This document shows positions 31,170 to 44,000 of a stretch of 64,000 bases of DNA, piece by piece. The stretch is from assembly GCA_963565915.1 (NCBI GenBank), contig OY751491.1:124001-188000 (forward strand). The letters run 5' to 3'. Every line of letters begins with the position of its first letter. Position 1 is the first letter of the stretch. The translations under genes were made by a program, and so were the position numbers. The notes below the pieces were generated by a model, which ran no database searches, was not told the origin of the DNA, and was given only the letters and a program-made list of their open reading frames with translations. The stretch comes from Entoloma clypeatum (Eukaryota; Basidiomycota; Agaricomycetes; Agaricales; Entolomataceae).

Positions 31170-33982
31170 CTATTTTAATTCAACCATAAACACATCATCA
31201 TCATCATCACCATCTGGCTCAACTTGTTCGTCGTCATCAGCATCATCTCTGAGAAACTTGTCTGCCCAGCTCTCTCCATCATCCCGGCTTTTGGACTTTT
31301 CAAGCCCACTCTCATCTTCTCCCAGTCGAACTTTCTCTGATGCCACCAAGGGGTCTTCATGAAAAATGAGATCGCGCCGGAACCAGCATTTCAGGAATTG
31401 GAGGGCCTCAATGATGTCTGCACCAAGTCAATTACGCCGTTTGCTAATGGTAATTCCCGCTGAGGAAAAGGCATGTTTGCTGGACACCAAAGATGCCATA
31501 ATTGCGAGATAGTCGAGTGCTAAAGAGGCCCAGACAGGATATGTATGAGCATGAATCTGTAATTCATGGTGAGTCTAAAAATAAAGCTTGCGGCTGCCCG
31601 CTCTCGGACAAAAAAATTACTCACTCCCCACTACCGAACAATTGACATGTCTTCATCGTGTGTCTCAGTAACAGACTTCAGATACTTATTGAAGTCCCTG
31701 AGCCAAGGCTTGTTGGGATCGTTGGCATCTGCAGTGATGCGTGGCAAGTCATTGTCCGAATTGGCATCAGACTCATTGTCGTCAGATAGCTCTCGACTTG
31801 CACTTGCACTACCTTTTGATTGGGTACCTTTATGGCTCTTATTCCCACTCATAGAGTTGGCATTTGGACCATTTAGCTCCATCCAGCGTATTTTGAACTA
31901 CGACATATGTTGAGTTAGAAGGTTCTTTGGAGGAATTTTAATTAATGTACAATCTCCTCCGCCTCCTCGTTCCCCAATTTTTCTTAATGTACATGCTCTT
32001 CTGTGAGGGATCAAGGACTACAAATAGAAACATATTAGAAGATGTTCTTTGTTAACAAATGGTACGCACACATCGCAAATGTGTACACATCTGATTCTGC
32101 TGTCTTTGTGTAGTAGTCATCGATCTTAGCAGCCCCAGCATCGAGTGTGGCCCAGAAATTGCTGTACTTCTTGTTCGAAGATCTTGATGACCAAGCTTTG
32201 TGCAATTTCTCGAGTGTGGGGAGGGCTCGATGAAGTGATGGTCCTTTATCTGACGAAAATGCTTGCTGATGTTTATTGGCATGCTTCGAGAGATTAGCCA
32301 AAAGTTTGTTGGCGGTTGGAGAAAATTTGAACACACCGCGAGAAGATCCAGGCACTGCCCAACACGGACCCACTCGTTTTTCGTCAATTGAAGGTCCATC
32401 AGCTTCTGTCGCTTATCTCGGTCCTTTTCTTCTTCGACAAGTTTCATCACGAATGTGTCAATGTGCTATGCCGTGGATGAGAGCCTGAATTAAAGTAAGT
32501 CGATGGGCTTACATCTTTAAGCTTCTCTGCTACGTGGAGCATGACAAAGGTTGAAGACCAACGAACGGGCATATCAATTTGGAGTTGGTGAGGGCGAGAA
32601 ATCCCATTGGAAAACTGGATATCCAAAAAGATCTGTTTCCGCTTGCTTGAAGACCGCGCGTACAGGAGATCGTGGCCTGGATCAACTTCGAAGATACCAG
32701 TTTACTTTACCTTGACTGTAATTGTACGAATAAGTCCAACTTCGTCGCGGCAGGAGTGTGTGTAGTCATTCGCAAGTTCCTCTTCAGGTTTTTCTGGATC
32801 ATAGTACTCAGATTTTGAGTATGTGGATATAAAGGCTTGCATCGCCAGGTTGATGATGTGAGCCAGACAACTATTGAATTAAATTATGCAACAAGAAGTT
32901 TTGGTTTTATTCTATGAAGAAATATAGTATAATTGAATAATGCAGATATAGCATTACATACCGTGAACATATGCGGCATCTCCTTTTTCTCTTGTCATTT
33001 TCCTTCACAATGTCGGAGAAAAAATGTTTGACGTCGGGAGGGCAGCCTGAGGTTTTCGTCATCTTGATGTTGTTAACATCTTGAATTTCGATATCGGGTG
33101 AGGGAGAGCATGGAGTGCGCGCAGCTCTGCATGAACCTGGATAGCACTCAACAAAAAACCCAAACGTAATGGGGAAAATACCATACATCCTGGACTTACG
33201 ATGGGACACTGGTACTGGTGCATCTTCGTCCTTCACCTTCAACCGTCGCCCACGATCTCATGGAATTTGATCTCGCTGGTCCGGTGCTCAAGCGCGTACT
33301 TTGATCTTCGCCAATGGTCTCACTTTCCTTGACATCGTCATCGGCGTCGTCGAGAGTAAATTCCGCAGGCCAGAGCTGATATTGTCAGCACAGCACAGCA
33401 ATGCCAAGATGATAATGAACATACCCGCAGCCATTTGACTTGGACCATGTCACGCAGCTCATCTCCACTGGCACCATCGCCACTATGGGCGCGCTTTGTG
33501 GACAGTTGCTTTGGAACCTGGGATGGTGAGTCCGGCCAATCCATCTCTCTCGCATCCTTCAATCCTCCATCAGCATTGACCGCTTCGCCGTCTGGTTTTG
33601 TTGCATCCTTGAGTGTTCGGATGAGTTCTAGAAGTTGTTCAGAGTAAGACATCAAACCATTGTACATACATAGAGAGCGAGAACTCACCAGTCCCTTTTG
33701 CAGTCTCGCCTGGGTTTTCGGGGCTAGGCTTATGTAGTCCATTTGCAGTCAATTGAGTGGGGTAGTCGAAGCCGCACGAACGATTCGACGGCTTTGAGAT
33801 GCGGTTGGTGGAGACGATGTTCGAAGGATCAACCTCATTTCTTTGGCATTGTGACATTGCGTCAAGGGGGAGGGATAGTCTGAGTCTTCGTTCTCTCCTC
33901 AGGACTTTTAGTACTTTCACAAATTTCGAATTCCCGATGATATCTCACCACATATGGGTTTTGGTTTCTTATGTTCCGACAT
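31170..33982 (-). pseudogene. hAT transposase
   Basis: Multi-exon minus-strand gene. The last exon reads 'LAIMASLVSSKHAFSSAGIT', then 'ISKRRNWLGADIIEALQFLK', the C-terminal hAT dimerisation domain (S-S...R.FS.AG...RRN.L....E.L..LK.W), and ends in an acidic tail at 31170. Upstream exons include 'NDLPRITADANDPNKPWLRD', 'HKAWSSRSSNKKYSNFW', 'MDLQLTKNEWVRVGQ' and, further 5', 'ELIRTLKDATKPDGEAVNAD'. The start near 33982 ('MSEHKKPKPICGEI') is a guess. Some exon junctions look broken, so I treat it as probably inactive. It acts in the nucleus, cutting at TAGTG ends. Confidence 0.7.
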
Positions 33983-34299
33983 TTTGTGAGTGATGAGCTG
34001 GGATTTGTATTGCACAAGAGCCGGAATTCTTTGAGAATACTGAAAGAGACCTAGCACAGTTCCTGAAGCATATTGCGATAGGAACATACCAGAAGCTATA
34101 GAGCTTGAAAAGGATCCATCATATCGATCGGGGGCAAAAGTCGAAATTGAACATCGCCGAGCGCGATGGACGGCAATCCATTTAGGCCGTTGAACATCGT
34201 GGAGGTGGCACAAGTCGCGACGCTGTAGTCAGAAGATTCAGAACGATCAACAAACCGATCGCGTCATGGTACCCGCATTATTTGTTCCTGTTTATTGCC

Positions 34300-34435
34300 C
34301 GTTAAGGAAGCCGTGGCCTGAGCCTGGGCTTTGGGCTTTGAGAGAAGCCAATCCAGGCCTTGAGCCCTCTCAAGCCCTCACAAGGGCTTGGCTTGGCTTG
34401 GCTCAGGGCTTTCGAGCCCGGCCTGGACATCACTA
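34300..34435 (-). repeat. hAT right end: GGGCT array plus terminal repeat
   Basis: Mirror of 30802-30945, with ends GGACATCACTA immediately followed by the target-duplication copy. Confidence 0.7.
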
Positions 34436-34739
34436 CCTGCACCCAGCCCCATCACACCCATTCACCATCCTCAACTTCTCACAGACGGCGGCAGGTGCAC
34501 ACAACCCCCTCCTGTATCACATTCACCCTGCCTGAGGGGATGCCATGGATCAAGGTTGTCCCGCCCCCAGTCGTGCATGATGTCATGAGGGAGCTGGTCC
34601 CTGACTCATGTGCATGTGGGTCTCTGATGAGGTGCCGGCAGGGTCGTCCGTAACATGGGAGCTACATCACGGAATTGGAGGAAGCCTGAATTGTCCAGAT
34701 GTAAATTATCATTGGTCACAATTTTGTTGCTTACATCTA

Positions 34740-35890
34740 CTCAAATATATTCTCTGGAAACTGAATAGCTGATCGGCACCCAATGATATGTGAACATCTG
34801 AAGTCATAAGTATGCTTACAGTGTCAAAAGATGTCAAGTACATAGGAAAGCCATCCCTTGAGAGGTCTAGCATTGGCATCACATTGTTACTTGAATATTA
34901 TACTTGATGATTGAATGACTAGTTGACATTTGATTATATGTGATGATTTGGAGTTGTAACTATGCTTTCAATGTTGAAAAATGCAAAGTAAGTCAGAGAG
35001 CCAACCTTGGATGAGATTAGCATCAGTATTCTATTGTTACATAAAGACCATATCTGACAATTGAATGGCAGATTGGTACTTGAAGATCTAGAGTCATAAG
35101 TATGCTTTCAAAGTTGGAAAATGTAAAGCAAGTAAGAAACTCGACTGGGATGGGATTAGCATCAGTACCATGCTGCTAAATGAAGATCATATCTGACAAC
35201 CAAGTGACAGGTTGGTGTTCAATGATATGTTCAAAGCTGGAGCCCTAAGCACTGCTGACACTGATGAGTCTTTCTAGAGAAAAAATATATTAAAAAAGAG
35301 GAATCCTCTTTCCCTTTTGGTTAATCATCAAAAAAGACACAAAGTATTATATATGGAAAAATTCAAGAAACATATAATGTGTTTTCTAAGTATTTCTTTT
35401 AGTAAAACTTTTCATTTTTCCAAGGGTTTTTTTCAAAGATAAACTTATTCCATTGTTCAAACAATGGATTTAGTTTTTTCTCAAGAAATACTTTAGGATA
35501 AACAAAAGGTTTTTTGTCCAAAAATATTTGGAAAAGACATTACATGTTTCTTAAAATTTTCCATGCAATATACTTGGTATTTTTCTTAAAGATACATCCA
35601 AGAGAAAGAGGATTCCTCTTTTATAATAGATTTTTCCTCCAGAAAAACTTATTAGTGTCAGGAGTGAAGTATACTTTCAAATTTTAAAAGAAGCCAGCCC
35701 CAGGCAGAACCAGCATCACTACCATGCCAGCACACAATGACCATACCTGACAATTAAACAACAGTATGTTTTTAATGTTGAAAGAGATAAAGCAAGTAAA
35801 AAAGCCAGTCCTGGACAAGATTGGCACTGGTGTGATATGGAAACATGAAGGCCATATCTGATATTTGAATGACTAGTTCATCATGAATTT
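34740..35890. repeat. Degenerate tandem repeat, period about 150 bp
   Basis: At least six diverged units recognised by the recurring order 'TCTGACAATTGAATG', 'AGTCATAAGTATGCTTTC', 'AAAATGTAAAGCAAGTA', 'GGGATTAGCATCAGTA'. Units start near 34760, 34910, 35070, 35200, 35750 and 35865. One unit is split by the MITE at 35255-35661. No coding potential. Confidence 0.6.
35255..35661. mobile_element. Palindromic MITE (about 407 bp)
   Basis: The whole element folds on itself: ends CTGACACT...AGTGTCAG, matching blocks such as AAAGAGGAATCCTCTTT on both sides, and a perfect centre CCATTGTTCAAACAATGG. AT-rich, no ORF. It interrupts one unit of the 150-bp tandem repeat; related words (GGAGCCCTAAG and GGAGTGAAG) flank it but no clean target duplication can be fixed. 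Confidence 0.75.
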
Positions 35891-37165
35891 ATTATCTGGA
35901 ACCCCACCTTTCATCATCTCCCAAATATCTCACTCAATTCTCACTCTATAGATACCAAACTTAAGATACTGCCTAGTACCATCCCTAACATATTCCAGAT
36001 GTCTTTTGGGTGTCAATGTTATAGCAAGGATGAAAAACAGGGACTTGTCACACAAGTTGCAGACTGCTGTTTCAACAGCCTGTCATCAGTCACCTGATGA
36101 ACAAGGTGATCTTTCTGGTGCAAAGTATGTGTAATGCAACCACAACCTTCCAAACTGCAGAGCAAGAATATTAAGGCAATCACTACTTCCAGTCTATACC
36201 TTATTTGTCTGAATTGTTGGGTATACTTAATAAAGTTTGATGGTCTTTTTATATAATACTGATCACAGAACTAGCATGACTTCCCAAATTTGGCATGAAA
36301 ATACTGATAACCTATGATCTCAGCTGCTTCCTCATATTCCGCCTGTTATTGAGCTGGGATCGGTGTTTTAATCATGTTTTGGGGCTAGTTTTACTTCTGA
36401 TCAAGCTACAGAAGCGAAGATGCAGCCTGCAGAGCTTGGATAATGCCCAGCACAGCTATGTGGGTGCGACAACGGCAATGTCCGATGGGTTGGGTCTCCT
36501 TTTGGATTGGCTGAAGGTTCTGCCCTGACACCGAATCGATTCCGCACATCTGACGTCAACACAAGAGAATGCCTTGGTGTTCAAGAACATAAGTTGCATT
36601 CAACAATTGGAGCTCTGACAGCTGATCGATGATCTTGTAGAGACCTGGCAGAATTACAGGCCGTACCAGGATATTGCCTGTGGATAAAAAGATTTGATTT
36701 GGTCAGACAAATCGAAGATAAGGCGACGATGGGACGCACCAAGAATTTCTACCATTCCTGTCGGAAAGGGATGGGCTTACAAGCCTACTGACATTTGGGG
36801 ACAATGGAAAATGCATATCATGAAACCTGTACAAATGATCATGCATGTTGGTTTGTTTGCCAATTGATAAAAGAGAAAAAAGATATATACACCATGGCCA
36901 ACAAAGTGCAAGAACAGATCCTATACACAGTGCATACCATCATAATGCTGGCAAGGGAGCGCGTTTTGCAGGGCGTCATTAAAGTGCGAGGCGATGCGTT
37001 CACGGTGTGGATGAAAGATATCCGTGGTTGTCGATGGTCGTTCAAAGTTGCGTTCATATTTCAAACTCCACTGACACAAATGTAGGCATTTTATTGACAA
37101 TACTTACTTAGTATGGACTATAAGAAGGGTGCTGGCACCGCCACCCACAACAAACCAAATCAACA
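35891..37165. other. Repeat-rich stretch, no gene recognised
   Basis: Open frames at 36295-36528 and 36795-37085 (plus) have no recognisable motif. This may be the 3' flank of the Plavaka element; its terminal repeat was not found. Confidence 0.35.
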
Positions 37166-38522
37166 TCAGTCGTCGTCGCAGTAATAGTTGTCCATCTCTT
37201 CCTCAGACTCCACCATAGAATCTTGATCAGATTCATCTGGCTCAGGCTCTCCATCATCTGATCCCTCTCCATCTTCATCATCAACTTTGTGTCCAAGAAT
37301 ATCATCTTCCATGAGCAGGCCTTCCATGGGGAAATTGTCAGCCTCTACACTTTCTGTGTCGTCCCCATCCTCGGGCTCCTTGTTGCTAGCAGCAGCACTA
37401 GATGTTCCCGGACTGTCCAAACCCCGGATGTGATCTTGTTCATCCCAGGTGTGAGCATACACATGCCCGACTCCCTCACCCCAATGATACCTCATGCCCA
37501 TATCGCGGTCTGCAAATCTTTTTCCTAACAGTGAATATCTTAGCGATATAACAAGATCAGAGACTCACCGATTCACATAGTAGACTTTCCAGTCCTGCTT
37601 CGATCGGGCTTTCTCCGAAAAATCAGTTTCAGGTTCTTCCTCAGAAGCTAAGCATCCTGTCTTGAAACATGGAATAATGTAACAACCCCTCAATATCTGT
37701 GCTGGATCAAGAAAACCCAAAGAATCTTCGCCTGAAATAATCGGAAAATACACCTCATCGAGCCTTTGAGGTACCCAGCTTCCAGCCTTCCTCAACTCGT
37801 ACCATCGTACTCATAAGAACTCCATTCGATGGGGATGCAAGTCACGATTGCCTTGCCCAGCATAGACAACGTTGGTGTGAAAAATGCCGAGGACCCTTGC
37901 ATAACAAAGAAGATGACCTTCAGATAGAAAAGCAATCTTTGGATTGAGCATCATTATATCCGATCGTTGATGTCCAGGGTTGATGACATCGTCTGCTCAT
38001 CGCACATCATACATCATAAAATTAATGCGCATGGTCTTATGCGTAAATATGCGATTATATCTAAATTGAACTCTTGCCCAGTCGTCAGGGGTGGAAGGAT
38101 CCAAAGATATCCCCTCTTGCACCAGGGTGACTTGGATGCGGGACCAAAGGTGTTTCTTGAGTTCTGGAATAAAATTCTGCGTAGACTTGTCAGCAATGAG
38201 AGCAGGATGGATTTGCACTCTTCTACCTTGAATGCAGCGTCCCCTTCATGTTGTTTGACAAATAGACCGACATCTTCGGGAAAATTCTCTGTCTTTCCAA
38301 TGATATGATGAACTTCTGGGTCTCGGGATGTTGCTGTATTGTCCTTCAACGCTTGTAGCGGATTAAGAGAGTTTTGGGCTTGGATTCTTCAGATTCTAGC
38401 CTGCCGTCATTCAATTTCTGCCAATTGTTTGGTATACACCTTACGATCTGTTCTTGCATAGTTTGACTTTGGTGTCCTGTGTTCGAGTTCGCCCTATGCC
38501 ACCATTGAACATTCTGGTCAGC

Positions 38523-40091
38523 TGGCACTGGATGCAGTGAAAGATACTTAGGGCTGAACTATTCAAAAGGTATTAGAAAAATATTCCAATTGTTATCATG
38601 ATTTTTTTTATATCTTTCTTGGCCAAAAATCTTGCAAGTATTAAATACAAATGTCACACTACTATAGACAACAATATCTGAAAAGGACTTGAATTGAGAT
38701 TTACTGTACTTTTTATATGCTATTTAGATATTATGTATGATTCTTATACAATAGTTTTGAGCATCATATGAAACAATAATGAAGAAGGCAGACATGCATA
38801 TCCCATGCTTAAATATCTAAAAGATTTGATAAACTTGACATATAATATTTTTATGATAAATTTCGTATATCTTTGATTGTAAGTTTTGAATGTTCTATAA
38901 ATATTGTAAAGATGAATATTTATATCTTATTAAAAAGCAAGATTTCAATATATATTTATTATTTTTTCAAGTTGTATTTGTGTACTTTAATCAAAAGTAT
39001 TGAAAAGAAATCAAAATCAAAACCAAATATTGTAGAGCATATCAATTGAAAGAATATCAAGAAAATATTCTTGAATAAACTGAAATTCTTTTTTTAATAT
39101 TACTTTGGATATACATTAACTATAATATAGTATATAGTGTTGATAGAATATTGTAAACAAAGGTTTTGCTATTATTTGAATAATTCTTTAAATACTCCAA
39201 GAAACTCTATTAAATATTGAGCAGAATAATATTGAAAATATATGAAAATCAGATTGTCACAGTATCTTTTGAATATAAATACAATATATTTATATAACAT
39301 TGTATAAAAATATTGAAAAGTGAGGTTTAAATTATTATCTCAAGTTTGGAGATTAAATATATAGAAAATATCAAAAACAAATACATCAAGACTCATTCTT
39401 TATCATTTCACAACTTAGCACTATTGTTCATTCATTCATCCATCTTTTTGCATGGCAGCAAAATGTTTCTTAAATGGGCAATGCTCAACAATATTAGGTA
39501 GAGTGTTGGAGTAATATGCTATCAGGATCCATTTCATGAGCTGGGTTCAAAAGTGGCATTTGTTTGGTCATGTGACTTGGTGAAATGACAAATATTCAAT
39601 GATTATATAAGCATTTGATGAAATGATCAGTTTTGTTTGGATCAAGATCATGTGGGAGGAGAAAGAGATTGCTTTGAAAAAAGGATGTCAGATGTGTATT
39701 TATACAAATATAGCCATAAATAGCAGTTTTGAAGCTAGCTATAGAAAGATGATTCAAATTCAAGTCGATCCAGACAGCTACCATACATCTGATGATAAAT
39801 GCATACATTGTTTGTATTTGTTTGTTCCAGTTGATAACAATCAATTGATTTGGTTTGACTACTGCTAGATGCAGAATTTGAAGCTGATTTCAAATATGCT
39901 ATATTTGTATGATGGTGATTGTCTGGTGTTATGTAATTTGGGAATTGATGAGAAAATATGCATTTGTATTTAATACTTGCAAGATTTTTGGCCAAGAAAG
40001 ATATAAAAAAAATCATGATAACAATTGGAATATTTTTCTAATACCTTTTGAATAGTTCAGCCCTAAGTATCTTTCACTGCATCCAGTGTGG
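38523..40091. mobile_element. CACTG-ended non-autonomous element (CACTA/EnSpm-like), 3-bp target duplication
   Basis: Terminal inverted repeats of about 125 bp, nearly identical, begin CACTGGATGCAGTGAAAG on both strands at 38526 and 40088. TGG flanks each side (38523-38525, 40089-40091). CACTA/G ends with 3-bp duplications define the CACTA superfamily. The 1.3-kb interior is very AT rich with no ORF of note, so it must depend on another transposase. It lies in an intron of the Plavaka gene (donor after 'STEHVS', acceptor before the 'QWWHRAN' region). Confidence 0.85.
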
Positions 40092-41055
40092 TTGAATATT
40101 ATTTTATCTTGCCTGGAAGACTTACATGCTCGGTACTATATGAATCACAAGTTCCAAATGCTCTGATATGATTTGCGTAATCGCCCAGTGTATGGAATTT
40201 ATATGTCATTGTTGTGAAGGGTATCTCCCTTCTGCTCTTTGTGAATGGTTCTGCAGGTGCTGTTTGTTTCTCTTTTTTCGATTTACTCCCTTGCTTCGCC
40301 TTCGCCTGCTGGCATTTTTCTGCCTCTTTAGGCAATTTGTAGGTTCGATAGGCAGAGCATACTTTAGTTTGAAATTCCCTGACTTTCTTCCCCAGGAGTG
40401 TTGTGGTTTCTTTGAGTTTCTTCAATGTGATGTCAGTGTGCAGTCGAAGTTTAGCCAGAAAGTGCCAAGAGGCATATATGAAAAGGAGATTCAGCACAAT
40501 TGGTTCTGCGAATCCGGGAAAAGCCCATCGAAAACCGGTATTGCGCACTTAGCATTATTTATGAACCCTCGAATATAAGGGAAGGAATAAGTAGTTTCTT
40601 ACTTGCAGAAGATTTTTGTAATCACGCGCAGCCAATTTCTTCATTTCTGAGGCATTGGTACCAAATCTGCATATCACACCGCGCCCAAACGGATGAATTT
40701 GACAATATCTTTGATTTTTCAAGAAATGATTGTTTGATAAGTAGAAATGACGTACCGGGAGTCCATTTCGTAAATTTTTGAGGGATCAATTGCATGGAGC
40801 AGGCGAAGAAGGTGAACGAAAAGGGATTTCCATACGCCGAGCTCAAATTCGTGGAGAAGATCAACAGCAAGCATTTCAAAGGAATTGAATCCAAATTTTC
40901 CAAGTCGCTTTGAAAATGCACTCTGAAATTGAAGGTTAGTTCATCTCCTCATTGAATTCAAAAATTACACACACTTGTCAGAACCAGAGACTTCACAGCA
41001 AGAACTCGTTCCACAGCGGCACTGTTGACAGCAAAATTTTTCGGACCATAACCAT

Positions 41056-44000
41056 GATGTCGCACATACTCAACCTACGTTGTATTGTAATATACAGTCC
41101 AGCGAAGACATACAGTGTATGGTAAATTACGGAAGCAGCGAATTCGCTACAGCACCAGCGAATTTACCACGGCGAACGGCAAAATAATAATGTCACCGGC
41201 GACAACATCCAACAGATCGGCAAATAATTCACCGGTAAAAGACACCACAGTGAAAAACCAGCGAAGGACCGGCGACAAACCGGCGACACGGCGACAGGCC
41301 ATCGGCGAATTGATGACCCATCGGCGAAAGCGAGCCTTGAGTGCCGGCAACACTGCAAATGAAAAGAACGATGCTAACGACGGAGCGGCGAGAGACACCA
41401 CAGCAAAAAACCGGCAAAAGACCGGCCACAAATTGGCGACAGGCCATCGGCGAATGAATGGGCCACCGGCGAAACCAAGTCTTGAGGGCCGGCGACACTG
41501 CAAATTACGAGAACGATGCTAACGACAGATCGGCATATCATTCACTGGCGAAAGATGCTACAGTGAAAAACCAGTGAAAGACTGGCGACAAACCGGCGAC
41601 AGGCCATCGGCGAATAAATGGGCCACTGGCGAAACCAAGTCTTGAGGGCCGGCGACGCTGCAAATTAAAAGAACGATGCTAACGACAGATCAGCATATCA
41701 TTCACCGGCGAAAGATGCTATGGCGAAAAACTGGCCAAAGACTGGCGACAAACCGGCGAGACGGCGACAGACCATCAGCGAATTGATGACCCATCGGCAG
41801 AAGCGAGCCTTGAGTGTTGGCAACACTCCATATACAAAGAACAATCTTAACGACAGATCAGCGAATAATTCACCGGCGAAAGACACCACAGCCGAAAACT
41901 GGTGAAAAACTGGCAAAAGACCGGCAACACGGCACCAGGCCATCAGCGAATTGATGACCCATCGGCGAAAGCANNNNNNNNNNNNNNNNNNNNNNNNNNN
42001 NNNNNNNNNNNNNNNNNNNNNNNNNNNNNNNNNNNNNNNNNNNNNNNNNNNNNNNNNNNNNNNNNNNNNNNNNNNNNNNNNNNNNNNNNNNNNNNNNNNN
42101 NNNNNNNNNNNNNNNNNNNNNNNNNNNNNNNNNNNNNNNNNNNNNNNNNNNNNNNNNNNNNNNNNNNNNNNNNGAAAACAATGCTAATGACAGATCAGCA
42201 AATAATTCACTGGCAAAAGACACCACAGCAAAAAACTGGCTGTGGCGACATTGTTCTTTTGCTGGTCAATGAGTCACCATCTCAATGGTTATCTAGGGCA
42301 TGTCTGCAGTGCCAGCAAAGCTGTAGACACAGTTGAAAGTGAAGCTTACCAGTATATCTGTTCTAATACACCGTAGAAAGTCTCTCCCCACCACAGAACC
42401 ATCTGGAGGTTCATTCCTGATTATGTGAGGATATGAATAAAGATATGCGGATACCATGTAGAGGTAGAACATGGTGAAAAAAGCTGAAATGTATGTCCTC
42501 ATCTTTGGCACAGATCATCATTTTATGCCTGCGGTGCAATCTGGGCACCTGTGTATGGCTATTCTCTAGTGTGAGTAGGTCTCAACACATCAATAGTAAA
42601 TGGTGTGATGTATAGATAGGTGTTAAAAAGTATCAGACAACTTGCACATCAAAAATATCTATGTATTCATCATCTGGCATTATTATTGTATGGTCAATAA
42701 ATCTATAGATGGTTGTATAGGGTGCATCAGATGTACATCTACTTGATACAAAAAGTTCCAAGAGAATCCATGCCATGTGGAAGACTGGAGATAAGACTTT
42801 GTCCAAAATATGTCTCAGAATCCCACGTGCATAACAATGACAGTGTTGGGAACGAAATCATGTTTTCTACATTTTCCACTTGATGGGCCACAAATATGCT
42901 TGTTAACTAATGGATAGATGCCTATGAACTCATGAAAAGTATATATACAGTTAGATACTCAAGCTATGTATGATAGAGAATCTGTATTCTGCAATGAGAG
43001 ATCAAAACACAGGCAAAATCGTGATGCAACAGTGCATCATGGGTTACTCCAAACACCAAAACCAATGTTTTCCTCCTTTCCCCTTTCCACAACCACTTTA
43101 GTCTACATGTACTGTTTGTATACCATTGAAACATTGTATGTAAACCTCCTCAGACCATTCAACTAAAGTTCAAGGACTTGATAAGGTGAATATGAGGAAA
43201 ATAGGTCGAAAATTTGACCAAAATCTTTTATTTCATCTTTGGATTCTCCACATTCAGGGGATCTCAGAACACCTTCACTTTTCAAATTTGGTTCATTCCT
43301 TAGGGAGATATGACACTTTTCCTCAAATCTGCACATTTGATTATTTCTATCATATCTGGACTTCTAAAAATTATACAAAGTGTGTCACAAGGTGAATACA
43401 TATGCAGTCATGAGTCCTATTGCTTCAAACTATTATTAAATGATGAGGAAGGCACTGTGCATGCCTGCGCAATGTCTTTGGTGCATTGTTTACTATTATT
43501 TGGTTCAGACCATGGGACCTCTATAACTTGGAATCCGTGGCAAAATTTGATAAAATAGATACATACTTGATGATACAACATGCTCCCCTACCTAACTGAT
43601 ATAGTAGAAAAGTTTACTTGTTCCTGTGTAGAGATAATGAGGAGGATGTGCGATATTTTGGAGATTTGTTTACATGTATTTGACATGTGTGATGCGTGTG
43701 TGTCGCGCATCATGCAACATTGAACCCACACATCCACCCATTACTGACTGTGCAATGAGGAGCACACATGCTGAAAAGCTCAGAATATATACATGGATTT
43801 TTATTCAATCAGTCATGAGCAGCACAAACTGGTCATAAGCATCAAAAATGGTAAAAAACCATTACATCAGCATGGATTAAAGGCTTGCTTTCACTGATGG
43901 CCTGTCGCCGGTCTTTCGCCGGTTTTTTGCTGTGGTGTCTTTGGCCGGTAAATTATTCACCAATCTGTCGTTAGCATCGTTCTTTATATATGGAGTGTGG

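Larger units (their letters stand above)
30794..34443 (-). mobile_element. hAT DNA transposon with perfect 8-bp target duplication
   Basis: The 8-bp direct repeat CCTGCACC flanks the element at 30794-30801 and 34436-34443. The termini (30802 and 34435) begin TAGTGATGTCC on both strands, an 11-bp perfect terminal inverted repeat followed by imperfect GGGCT/AAGCCC-rich arrays of about 140 bp at each end. Length is 3,634 bp. 8-bp duplications and TAGTG/CAGTG-type ends are diagnostic of hAT, and the encoded protein has the hAT dimerisation motif. Likely degenerate now. Confidence 0.92.
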
